DNA of 64,000 nucleotides from DATEOR01 sp963841425 (GTDB lineage Bacteria; Actinomycetota; Thermoleophilia; Gaiellales; Gaiellaceae): the NCBI GenBank assembly GCA_963841425.1, contig CAWJCL010000001.1, positions 620,001-684,000 on the forward strand, written 5' to 3'. Made by a program: the position numbers and the translations under genes. The notes beneath the pieces are model-generated. The model was given only the letters and a program-made list of their open reading frames with translations. It was not told where the DNA came from and searched no databases. Positions 56,361 to 63,607 of this stretch are shown here, piece after piece (the first letter of the stretch is position 1; each line of letters starts with the position of its first letter).

Positions 56361-59204
56361 CTAGGCTGCTGCTGCCGGAGTCGCGCTCGGCACGAGCTCG
56401 CGCAGGAAGCGGCCCGTGTAGCTCTCCTCGACGTCGGCGACCTGCTCCGGCGTCCCGGTCGCGATCACCTCGCCGCCGGCCTCACCGCCCTCGGGGCCGA
56501 GATCGACGACCCAGTCCGCCTGCTTGATCACGTCGAGGTTGTGCTCGATGACGAGCACCGTGTTGCCCGCGTCCACGAGCCTCTGAAGCACCTCCAGCAG
56601 CTTCTCGATGTCCGCGAAGTGGAGCCCGGTCGTCGGCTCGTCGAGGATGTAGAGCGTCTTGCCCGTCGCCACCTTGGAGAGCTCCTTCGCGAGCTTCACG
56701 CGCTGCGCCTCGCCGCCGGAGAGCGTCGTCGCCGGCTGGCCGAGCTTGATGTAGTCGAGCCCGACGTCGTGAAGCGTCTGAAGCCGTCGCCGGATCTTCG
56801 GGATCTTGGCGAAGAACGCGAGGGCCTCCTCGACAGACATCTCGAGCACCTCGGCGATCGACTTGCCCTTGAAACGCACCTCGAGCGTCTCGCGGTTGTA
56901 GCGCTTCCCGCCGCAGGTCTCGCACGGGACGTAGACGTCCGGGAGGAAGTGCATCTCGATCTTGATCGTCCCGTCGCCCTTGCAGGTCTCGCAGCGTCCG
57001 CCGCGCACGTTGAAGGAGAAGCGACCCTGCTTGTAGCCGCGCACCTTCGCATCGGGCGTCTGCGCGTAGAGCTCGCGGATGGGCGTGAAGAGGTCGGTGT
57101 ACGTGGCCGGGTTCGACCTCGGCGTGCGCCCGATCGGCGACTGGTCGATGTCGATGACCTTGTCGAAGCACTCGATCCCCTCACAGCCGAGGTGCTCGCC
57201 CGGCTTTACGCGCATCCGGTGCAGCCTGTTGGCGAGCGCCTTGTAGACGATCTCGTTGACCAGCGTGGACTTGCCCGATCCGGACACGCCCGTGACGCAG
57301 ACGAACTTGCCGACGGGGAACTCGACGTCGATCGACTTCAGGTTGTGCTGGCTCGCGCCGCGCACCCAGAAGGAGCCGAGATCCTCGGTGCGCCGGTCGG
57401 GGACGGCAATTGCCCGCTTGCCGGACAGGAACTGCCCGGTGACCGAGCCCTTCACCTTCTCCACCTCGTCCGCGGGCCCCTGGGCGACCACGTGGCCGCC
57501 GTGCTCGCCGGCGCCGGGCCCCATGTCGAGGAGCCAGTCGGCCGAGCGCATCATCTGCTCGTCGTGCTCGACGACCAGCACCGTGTTTCCCAGGTTCTGC
57601 AGGCGCTCGAGCGTCCCGATCAGCTTCGCGTTGTCGCGCTGGTGCAGCCCGATCGACGGCTCGTCGAGGATGTAGAGGACGCCGACGAGCTGCGAGCCGA
57701 TCTGCGTCGCGAGCCGCAGGCGCTGTGCCTCGCCGCCCGAGAGCGTCGCCGCCGCGCGGTCGAGCTGCAGGTAGCCGACGCCGACGTCGGAGAGGAACGT
57801 GAGCCGCTCCCGGATCTCCTTGATGATGCGGTTTCCGATCAGCTGCTCGGTCTCCGAGAGCTCGAGGCCGTCGAGGAACTCGATCGCGCGCGTGACCGAC
57901 ATCTGCGTGAAGTCGTGGATGTTCGAGCCGCCGACGGTGACGGCGAGGACCTCGGGCTTCAGCCGCGCCCCCTTGCACACCGGGCAGGGGCGAAAGCTCA
58001 TGTATTCCTCGATGCGCTCGCGCTGGCCGGCCGAGTCGGTCTCCTTGTAGCGGCGCTCGAGACTCGTGACGATGCCCTCGAAGGCGAGCATGTACGCGCG
58101 CCTGCGGCCCATCCGGTTTCGGTACGTGACGTACACCTTGTCGCCGTTCGTGCCGTAGAGGAAGAGGTTCTGCTGCTCCTCGGTGAGCTCGCGCCACGGC
58201 TTGTCGATGTCGATCTCGTAGCGGTCGGCGATCGCCTGGATGACCGACTCGTAGTACGTCGAGTTGCCGACCGACCACGGCACGAGCGCGCCCTCGGCGA
58301 TCGAGAGCTCGGGGTCGGGCACGAGGAGATCGGGATCGATCTCCTGCTGGGCGCCGAGCCCCGTGCAGCGCGGGCAGGCGCCGTGCGGCGAGTTGAAGCT
58401 GAAGATGCGCGGCTGGAGCTCGGGCAGGCCGACGCCGTGCTCGGGGCACGCGAAACGCTCGGAGAACGTGAGCTCCTCTCCGTCCAGGACGGCGACGGTC
58501 ACGAGCCCTTCGGCGAGCGCGAGCGCAGTCTCGACGGAATCGGTGAGGCGGTGGCGGAGGTCGGACTTCATGGAGAGCCGGTCGACCACGACCTCGATCG
58601 TGTGCTTGAACTTCTTGTCGAGCTCGATCTCTTCCTCGAGCAGCCGCTCCTCGCCGTCCACCTTCACGCGTGTGAAGCCCTCGCCGCGGAGCTGCTCGAG
58701 GAGATCCTTGTACTCGCCCTTGCGGTCGCGGACGACCGGCGCGTTGACCGTGAACTTCGTCCCTTCCGGGAGCCGGAGCACCTGGTCGACGATGGACTCG
58801 ATGCTCTGCCCGGCGATCGGCCGCCCGCAGATCGGGCAGTGCGGCCGCCCCACGCGCGCGTACAGAAGGCGCAGATAGTCGTAGATCTCGGTCACCGTGC
58901 CCACGGTCGAGCGCGGGTTCCGGGAGGTCGTCTTCTGGTCGATCGAGATCGCCGGCGAGAGCCCGTCGATCGAGTCGACGTCGGGCTTCTCCATCATCTG
59001 CAGGAACTGGCGGGCGTAGGCCGAGAGCGACTCGACATAGCGGCGCTGCCCCTCGGCGTAGATCGTGTCGAAGGCAAGCGAGGACTTCCCGGAGCCGGAG
59101 AGGCCCGTCACGCAGATCAGAGCGTTTCTGGGCAGGCTGACCGTGACGTCCTTGAGATTGTGCTCGCGGGCGCCGTGTACGACGAGCTGGTCCGCCGCTG
59201 CCAT
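56361..59204 (-). CDS. uvrA: excinuclease ABC subunit A
   Basis: 947 residues from ATG 59204. Two ABC ATPase units: Walker A LSGSGKSSLAFD and VSGSGKSTLVNE; zinc fingers CPRC..., CPVCKGAR and CETCKGDG...CETCGGKRYN; two LSGGEAQRLRLA / LSGGEAQRVKLA signatures; Walker B LYILDEPSIGLH and LYILDEPTTGLH. Damage-recognition subunit of nucleotide excision repair. Its ATG overlaps the TAA of a 54-codon upstream ORF (TAATG), and a LexA box lies about 190 bp upstream, so SOS induction and translational coupling are likely. Confidence 0.97.
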   Translation of the reverse strand: MAAADQLVVHGAREHNLKDVTVSLPRNALICVTGLSGSGKSSLAFDTIYAEGQRRYVESLSAYARQFLQMMEKPDVDSIDGLSPAISIDQKTTSRNPRSTVGTVTEIYDYLRLLYARVGRPHCPICGRPIAGQSIESIVDQVLRLPEGTKFTVNAPVVRDRKGEYKDLLEQLRGEGFTRVKVDGEERLLEEEIELDKKFKHTIEVVVDRLSMKSDLRHRLTDSVETALALAEGLVTVAVLDGEELTFSERFACPEHGVGLPELQPRIFSFNSPHGACPRCTGLGAQQEIDPDLLVPDPELSIAEGALVPWSVGNSTYYESVIQAIADRYEIDIDKPWRELTEEQQNLFLYGTNGDKVYVTYRNRMGRRRAYMLAFEGIVTSLERRYKETDSAGQRERIEEYMSFRPCPVCKGARLKPEVLAVTVGGSNIHDFTQMSVTRAIEFLDGLELSETEQLIGNRIIKEIRERLTFLSDVGVGYLQLDRAAATLSGGEAQRLRLATQIGSQLVGVLYILDEPSIGLHQRDNAKLIGTLERLQNLGNTVLVVEHDEQMMRSADWLLDMGPGAGEHGGHVVAQGPADEVEKVKGSVTGQFLSGKRAIAVPDRRTEDLGSFWVRGASQHNLKSIDVEFPVGKFVCVTGVSGSGKSTLVNEIVYKALANRLHRMRVKPGEHLGCEGIECFDKVIDIDQSPIGRTPRSNPATYTDLFTPIRELYAQTPDAKVRGYKQGRFSFNVRGGRCETCKGDGTIKIEMHFLPDVYVPCETCGGKRYNRETLEVRFKGKSIAEVLEMSVEEALAFFAKIPKIRRRLQTLHDVGLDYIKLGQPATTLSGGEAQRVKLAKELSKVATGKTLYILDEPTTGLHFADIEKLLEVLQRLVDAGNTVLVIEHNLDVIKQADWVVDLGPEGGEAGGEVIATGTPEQVADVEESYTGRFLRELVPSATPAAAA

Positions 59205-59368
59205 TAATGGTTCCCCAGGCTGAATCCGTCGGCTCCTGAGCGGCTGCAAAGCGTCGTCACGCGGCGTCCTCGGTCGCGCACATGCTTACCAGCATGCACG
59301 CTCCCTGCGTCCTTGCCTGACTCGCTTTTCGCGCGCCAGGTGCTCGACAACTCAACCAGGGGAACCAT
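59204..59368 (-). CDS. leaderless upstream ORF coupled to uvrA (54 codons)
   Basis: ATG 59368 lies 6 nt after a TACACT box and has no ribosome-binding site. The frame (MVPLVELSSTWRAKSES...GADGFSLGNH) runs 54 codons without stop and ends in TAA whose last A is the A of the uvrA ATG. The peptide is basic and not family-like, so its translation rather than its product is probably what matters. Its first 10 nt (ATGGTTCCCC) are perfectly complementary to GGGGAACCAT at 59216-59207, just before the uvrA start. Confidence 0.6.
   Translation of the reverse strand: MVPLVELSSTWRAKSESGKDAGSVHAGKHVRDRGRRVTTLCSRSGADGFSLGNH
59207..59368 (-). repeat. long-range inverted repeat spanning uvrA leader
   Basis: ATGGTTCCCC (59368-59359) and GGGGAACCAT (59216-59207) are perfect inverted arms at the two ends of the leader. 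The distal arm covers the only purine-rich (GGGGA) stretch ahead of uvrA. A separate hairpin, CATGCT-GGTA-AGCATG, lies at 59296-59281. Confidence 0.6.
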
Positions 59369-59409
59369 AGCCCCAGTGTAGCCCTGGCCCCCGGACGAAC
59401 ACGTGTTCG
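59369..59409 (-). promoter_or_regulatory. SOS promoter of uvrA with LexA box
   Basis: CGAACACGTGTTCG (59396-59409) is a perfect actinobacterial LexA palindrome (CGAAC-N4-GTTCG). TACACT at 59380-59375 is the -10, so the LexA box covers the -35 region and would block polymerase until DNA damage. Confidence 0.8.
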
Positions 59410-59422
59410 CTTTGCGGCGCTC

Positions 59423-60379
59423 CTAGCGCCACTGGACGGCTGCGGCGGCGAGCGGAATCCGTACCGCCCGGCCGGCCGCGTCGCTCGGGAAGACGGCCAC
59501 CGAGCTGTCCGTCGCGAGCGCTGCGAGGCGCTCGTCCCGCGACCACGTGATCGAGCGGACGAGCTCGTCATCGGCGGGCAGCGGGCGGAGCACTCGAGAC
59601 GCATCCGTGCGGAAGAGCGTGAGCGCACCGTCCAGTCGGACGACCACGTACCGGCCGCTCGGGCTCGCCTCCAGCGCGCCCATCCTCGCGCCGACCGAGT
59701 TGAAGAGGCGCTCCGTCCGTCCGCCCCGCACGACCTCGAGCGACGTCGCACCGTCGGGCCCGGCGACGACTGCGTAGTCGCGGACGCTCAGCCAGGCGGC
59801 CTCGCGCACGTCACGGGGCGCTCCCGCCACCGGCCGGTCGCAGCGCGCAACGTCGTGCAGCCCCTCGAAGACGACCTTCCGCGCCGTCTCGGGGCAGCGG
59901 CCGGTCCACTCGCGCAGCCGGCCGTCCCTGACGAACGTGAGGATGCCGTCCGGCTTGAACGCGGGCGAGACGCCCTCGAAGCCGAAGCTCCAGCCGCCCG
60001 AGGTGACCTCGATGGTGTCCGCGTTGACCTGTCGGGCGGCGAGGCCGGAATCCGCGTCGCTGGGCTGGCGTGCCCACAGACCGCAGTCGCTACCGGGGAG
60101 CTCGCGGCTCGTCGTCCACGTGAGCGTCGGGAGCCTGAGGATGAAGCGGCGGCACGAAACATCGGTCACGTAGAGCACGCCGTGGGCGCCGATTTCCTTC
60201 AACTGCGTGACGAGCGCCGTGCGCCCGGGGATGTCGGGCGGCCCCGCCGCGAGCTCGACTGCGCGCTCGACCGGCGGCGGGGGCGCGGCCGACCCCTCCG
60301 ACTGGAGCGCATCGCGCGCGGCAAGCAGCCCGATGACGAGCAGGGCGCCGACCAAGATCCACGTCACGAGTGGACGCAT
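59423..60379 (-). CDS. membrane-anchored WD40/propeller-like protein
   Basis: 318 residues from ATG 60379 (TACGCT 8 nt upstream). Helix VTWILVGALLVIGLLAA then a Pro-rich linker and repeated beta segments: LVTQLKEIGAHGVLYVTDVSCRRFIL, TSGGWSFGFEGVSPAFKPDGILTFVRDGRLREWTG, MGALEASPSGRYVVVRLDGALTLFRTD, VRSITWSRDERLAALATDSSVAVFPSD. The S-P-S/D-G-x-x-x-x-V/F pattern is that of propeller blades. Two Cys pairs possible. Function unknown. Confidence 0.7.
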   Translation of the reverse strand: MRPLVTWILVGALLVIGLLAARDALQSEGSAAPPPPVERAVELAAGPPDIPGRTALVTQLKEIGAHGVLYVTDVSCRRFILRLPTLTWTTSRELPGSDCGLWARQPSDADSGLAARQVNADTIEVTSGGWSFGFEGVSPAFKPDGILTFVRDGRLREWTGRCPETARKVVFEGLHDVARCDRPVAGAPRDVREAAWLSVRDYAVVAGPDGATSLEVVRGGRTERLFNSVGARMGALEASPSGRYVVVRLDGALTLFRTDASRVLRPLPADDELVRSITWSRDERLAALATDSSVAVFPSDAAGRAVRIPLAAAAVQWR

Positions 60380-60396
60380 CCCGCCTGAGCGTAGCG

Positions 60397-60819
60397 CTAC
60401 GAAGCGAGGCGGCCCACCCGACGGGGATCGGGCACGTAAGGGATCTCGAGCTCTCCCGCGATCACGGTGCCGTACCCGAGCAGGCGGCCGACGAGCCCCT
60501 GCTCCACCTCGACGGGCCCGATGCGCGCGAAGCGCACGGTGGCCGCCCGCCGCTGGGCGACGCCGTGGACGACGAGCAGCTTCTCCGTCGTCACGACGAG
60601 CGACGTGCGGTCCCAGCGCAGCACCGCGCGGAGCGCCAGCAGCGCGCCGATGCCGAGGAGGACTGCCCCGACTACCCCGAGGGCCGGAGGGGAGAGGCCG
60701 ACGAGCACTCCGCCTGCGAGGGCGAGCAGCAGCGAGCGGCTCAGCGGGCGAACGAGCGCAGCGGTGTGCGGACGCGCCTGGAAGCGCACCGTCTCGCCGG
60801 GGTCGAGGTACCCGCGCAT
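60397..60819 (-). CDS. bacterial PH-domain membrane protein
   Basis: 140 residues. MRGYLDPGETVRFQARPHTAALVRPL, two helices (LLLALAGGVLVGL; LGVVGAVLLGIGALLALRAV), then WDRTSLVVTTEKLLVVHGVAQRRAATVRFARIGPVEVEQGLVGRLLGYGTVIAGEL: the bPH_2 (YdbS/YdbT-type) signature with V-T-x-x-K/R, R-R, G-R-L-L-G-Y-G-T-V. Role unclear, membrane organisation or phage defence in some members. Confidence 0.88.
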   Translation of the reverse strand: MRGYLDPGETVRFQARPHTAALVRPLSRSLLLALAGGVLVGLSPPALGVVGAVLLGIGALLALRAVLRWDRTSLVVTTEKLLVVHGVAQRRAATVRFARIGPVEVEQGLVGRLLGYGTVIAGELEIPYVPDPRRVGRLAS

Positions 60820-60856
60820 ACGGAGGATTTCTCCGCAGGCGCGTGGAAGTCCTCGT

Positions 60857-60880
60857 TCCCCAGACGACTATTCTGGGAAT
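60857..60880. promoter_or_regulatory. inverted repeat at promoter of AI-2E-family gene
   Basis: TTCCCCAGA and TCTGGGAA flank CGACTAT just upstream of the 60890 ATG, with TATTCT as a candidate -10 overlapping the spacer. Possible operator. Confidence 0.35.
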
Positions 60881-60889
60881 CGAAACCCC

Positions 60890-61951
60890 ATGCAGGACAC
60901 CGCGCGCAAGGCCCTTGTCGCTTCGCTGATCGTGGTCGCGGTCGTCGCGTCCGCGCTCGCGCTCTGGAAGCTGCGCATCGTCCTCGCGCTCCTCTTCCTC
61001 GCCCTGATCATCGCCGCCTCGATGCGCCCGAGCGTCGAATGGCTCGCGCGCCGCCGCATTCCGCGCGGAATCGCGATCCTCCTCCACTACGCGGTGCTCG
61101 CGGGCCTCATCGGCCTTCTCCTCTGGGCGATCGTGCCGCGCGCGATCGACCAGGTGGACAACGCGCTCGGCGGGATCCCGACGTCGAGCTCGGAGCTCGA
61201 GCGCCAGACGAGCCAGTCGACGGGCTTCAAGCACGAAATTCTCGTGCGCGTCCAGGACGGTCTCGACGAGCTACCCTCGGGGACGGAGCTGGTCGACTCC
61301 TCCCTCTCCCTCACCTTCACGGCCTTCGAAGTTTTCATCGGGATCTTTTTCACCTTCGCCTGCGCGGCCTACTGGATCTTCGAGCGCGACCGGGCCGAGA
61401 TCCTGGTTTTGTCGCTCCTCCCGCGCCAGAAACGGCGGGTCGTGCGCGACACCTGGAATCTGATCGACGCGAAGCTCGGCGCCTACGTCCGCGGCCTGCT
61501 CATCCTCGTCACGTTCGTCGCCTCGGTGCTCTCGCTGCTCTTCTACTTGATCGGGCTCCCCTTCTGGCTCCTGATCGGGATCTTCGCCGGGATCGTCGAG
61601 ATCGTCCCCGTGATCGGGCCGATCGCCGCCGGCGCCGTCGCAATCGGCGTCGGGTTCACGGACTCATGGCAGCTCGCGCTCGCCGCGGGGCTCGCGGTCC
61701 TCGGCGTGCGTCTGTTCGAGGACTACGTCGTCATCCCGCGCGTGCTTGGCCACGTGGTCGGCCTGACGCCGCTGACCGTTCTCGTCGCGGTGACCGCGAT
61801 CGGGATCCTCTTCGGCGGCTTCGCGGTCTTCCTTGCGATTCCGTTTGCGGCGGTGCTCGCCACGCTGTTGGACGTCGTGGTGCGGCACCGCAATCCGGCG
61901 GAGGAGGACATGCCTGCCGTCCTCTTCCCCGCGAAGGAAAACGAGAACTAG
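60890..61951 (+). CDS. AI-2E family transporter
   Basis: 353 residues from ATG 60890. Helices in KALVASLIVVAVVASALALWKLRIVLALLFLALIIAASM, IAILLHYAVLAGLIGLLLWAIVP, then a soluble region (DQVDNALGGIP...VQDGLDELPSG), FIGIFFTFACAAYWIFERDR, GAYVRGLLILVTFVASVLSLLFYLIGLPFWLLIGIFAGIVEIVPVIGPIAAG and LFEDYVVIPRVLGHVVGLTPLTVLVAVTAIG. The I-P-x-I-G-P and D-x-x-V-x-P-x-x-x-G motifs are those of the AI-2E/PerM exporter family. Substrate unknown. Confidence 0.92.
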   Translation: MQDTARKALVASLIVVAVVASALALWKLRIVLALLFLALIIAASMRPSVEWLARRRIPRGIAILLHYAVLAGLIGLLLWAIVPRAIDQVDNALGGIPTSSSELERQTSQSTGFKHEILVRVQDGLDELPSGTELVDSSLSLTFTAFEVFIGIFFTFACAAYWIFERDRAEILVLSLLPRQKRRVVRDTWNLIDAKLGAYVRGLLILVTFVASVLSLLFYLIGLPFWLLIGIFAGIVEIVPVIGPIAAGAVAIGVGFTDSWQLALAAGLAVLGVRLFEDYVVIPRVLGHVVGLTPLTVLVAVTAIGILFGGFAVFLAIPFAAVLATLLDVVVRHRNPAEEDMPAVLFPAKENEN

Positions 61952-62008
61952 CCGCTCAGCCCAACGAACCCCAGACGCGGGACGGCTGGGGCGTCCAGGC
62001 GTTCCGCG

Positions 62009-62248
62009 TCAAGCCTTGCGCCAGCGGCCGAATACGAGGCCGCCGAGCGTGAATCCGAGGCCGAACGTCCCGACGGCGAAGCTGCCGACTGCGAGGGATT
62101 TCCGCCACGTCGACAGGCGCTGCCAGCGGCCGAGCGCCTCCTGCTCCTCGGCGGAGAGCGGCTCGCCCCGGCGCTTCTTGCGCCCGGCGGCCCCGGCCCG
62201 AAGGCCGAGGTACATGTCGTCGAAGATCTCGGCGGGTTCGTCGACCAT
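62009..62248 (-). CDS. small membrane-tail hypothetical protein
   Basis: 79 residues from ATG 62248, 6 nt after TATAGT: leaderless. N-terminal MVDEPAEIFDDMYLGLRAGAAGRKKRRGEPLSAEEQEALGRWQRLSTW is charged; the C-terminal helix SLAVGSFAVGTFGLGFTLGGLVFG is Gly-zipper-like. Function unknown. Confidence 0.6.
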   Translation of the reverse strand: MVDEPAEIFDDMYLGLRAGAAGRKKRRGEPLSAEEQEALGRWQRLSTWRKSLAVGSFAVGTFGLGFTLGGLVFGRWRKA

Positions 62249-62273
62249 GACCAAACTATAGTGTCCCCGCCCG
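62249..62273. promoter_or_regulatory. bidirectional promoter with shared palindromic -10
   Basis: ACTATAGT (62255-62262) reads TATAGT on both strands. Leftward it lies 6 nt before ATG 62248, rightward 11 nt before ATG 62274. One palindromic box may serve both genes. Confidence 0.55.
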
Positions 62274-63086
62274 ATGGCGCCTCTACGCGTCCTGCAGGTT
62301 TCCGACCTCCATGCGGGCACGCGTGAGGAGCCCGAGGTGGAGAACGACCTGCGGGCGCTCGTCGCCGAGCTCGCCCCCGAGCTCGTCGTCGCGAGCGGCG
62401 ATCTGACCCACCGCAACACCCCCGAGCAGCACGAGCGCGCCGCAGCGCTCTTGCGCTCCCTCGGCCCTCCCCTCCTCGTCATCCCCGGGAACCACGACAT
62501 TCCCCGCTGGCCGCCGTGGCGGTTCTCGCGCACCTTCGACGAGTTCCTGCGGATCTGGCCCGAGACCGAGCCTGTGTACCGCTCCGAGCGGATCGTGGTC
62601 TGCGGCCTGAACTCGGTGCGCCCGTGGAAGCAGCAGGGAGGCGCGCTGCGCCCGTCCCAGCTCGTCCACGTCGCGAAGACGTTCGCCGAGGCACATGACG
62701 GGGCGCTCCGCATGGTTGCCCTCCACCACCATCTGCTCGGCGCGCCGTGGCGCACCGCGAAACGGACGATCGCCAACCGGTCGAGCGTGCTCGGCGCCCT
62801 CGTGGACGCCGGCGCGGAGCTGATCGTCTCGGGCCACGTCCACCAGAGCGCGATCTCGGAGCGGCGCGAATTCGAGGTGGTCGAGGGCGATGTCCGGGGG
62901 ACGACTGTCGTGACGACTCCCGGCCTCGGCCAGCCGCGCCCGAAGAGGCGCGGCGAGGCGCGCGGCCTTCATTTCTTCGAGGCCGACGAAGGCTCCGTGA
63001 CCGCGGTCACGTACTCGTGGACCGGGAGCGACTGGTGCCGGATCGCCGAGCGCCGCTTCCCCCGCGGCATCCGAGGGCTGGCATAG
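62274..63086 (+). CDS. metallophosphoesterase (calcineurin-like)
   Basis: 270 residues. Blocks: LQVSDLHAGT (D, H), VASGDLTHRN (GD), VIPGNHDIPR (GNHD), MVALHHHLLG (H), VSGHVHQS (GHVH). All metal ligands of a two-metal phosphoesterase are present, resembling cAMP phosphodiesterase CpdA or Icc-type enzymes; the actual substrate is unknown. Divergent from the 62248 gene. Confidence 0.93.
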   Translation: MAPLRVLQVSDLHAGTREEPEVENDLRALVAELAPELVVASGDLTHRNTPEQHERAAALLRSLGPPLLVIPGNHDIPRWPPWRFSRTFDEFLRIWPETEPVYRSERIVVCGLNSVRPWKQQGGALRPSQLVHVAKTFAEAHDGALRMVALHHHLLGAPWRTAKRTIANRSSVLGALVDAGAELIVSGHVHQSAISERREFEVVEGDVRGTTVVTTPGLGQPRPKRRGEARGLHFFEADEGSVTAVTYSWTGSDWCRIAERRFPRGIRGLA

Positions 63087-63126
63087 GGTTCGGGGCCAAA
63101 TGGCAGGCGGGATAGGCCATCGCCGC

Positions 63127-63450
63127 ATGGCGGGCAAGGCATGTGCGCTGGCGACGGCTCTCGTGGCGGCGACGGTGGCGTTCTCAGGTTGCGGTGGCAG
63201 CGAGCCGACGAGCTTCACGCCCGAGGTACAGGAGAACTTCGTCAATGCCTGTGTCGACTCCGCGACGACGGGGACGGCTCCCGCGGCCGAGTCCGACGCC
63301 GAGCGGATCTGCGGCTGCATGTACGACGAGCTCAAGGCGCGCATGACGTTCGACGAGTTCAAGGCCGCCGACGATTCGCTCCGCCAGGGCGATCAGATGT
63401 CGGCCCAGCTCGCCTCGACTCTTCAGGAAGCAGCAGCCGCGTGCGCCTAG
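63127..63450 (+). CDS. small lipoprotein, unknown family
   Basis: 107 residues from ATG 63127. Signal peptide CALATALVAATVAFSGC (lipobox FSGC). The mature part FTPEVQENFVNACVDSATTGTAPAAESDAERICGCMYDELKARMTFDEFKAADDSLRQG is helical with Cys pattern C-x15-C-G-C-M/x-x-x-L and a last Cys near the end, a group seen in actinobacterial lipoproteins with no known role. The 157 nt to the next gene show only a short hairpin (CCGGG-CAAAA-CCCGG). Confidence 0.7.
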   Translation: MAGKACALATALVAATVAFSGCGGSEPTSFTPEVQENFVNACVDSATTGTAPAAESDAERICGCMYDELKARMTFDEFKAADDSLRQGDQMSAQLASTLQEAAAACA

Positions 63451-63607
63451 CCCCTCTGGGCGGCGGTCTCGTCCGGGCAAAACCCGGCCTTTGCCCGCCT
63501 GGCGACGCTCGCGGCAGGGGCCTGCGCTCGCAGTCCCTCGCCGTACCGCCGTCGTACTGTCTCGGACCTGCTCACTTGCCTCCTTTCCGAGCCTCGCCCC
63601 AGAGCGG

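Noticed and set aside
55527..59207. 1226-codon open frame on the plus strand opposite uvrA
   Set aside because: It is antisense to a fully conserved uvrA and is rich in Arg/His/Asp/Glu as expected for the mirror of a high-GC gene; no family pattern.
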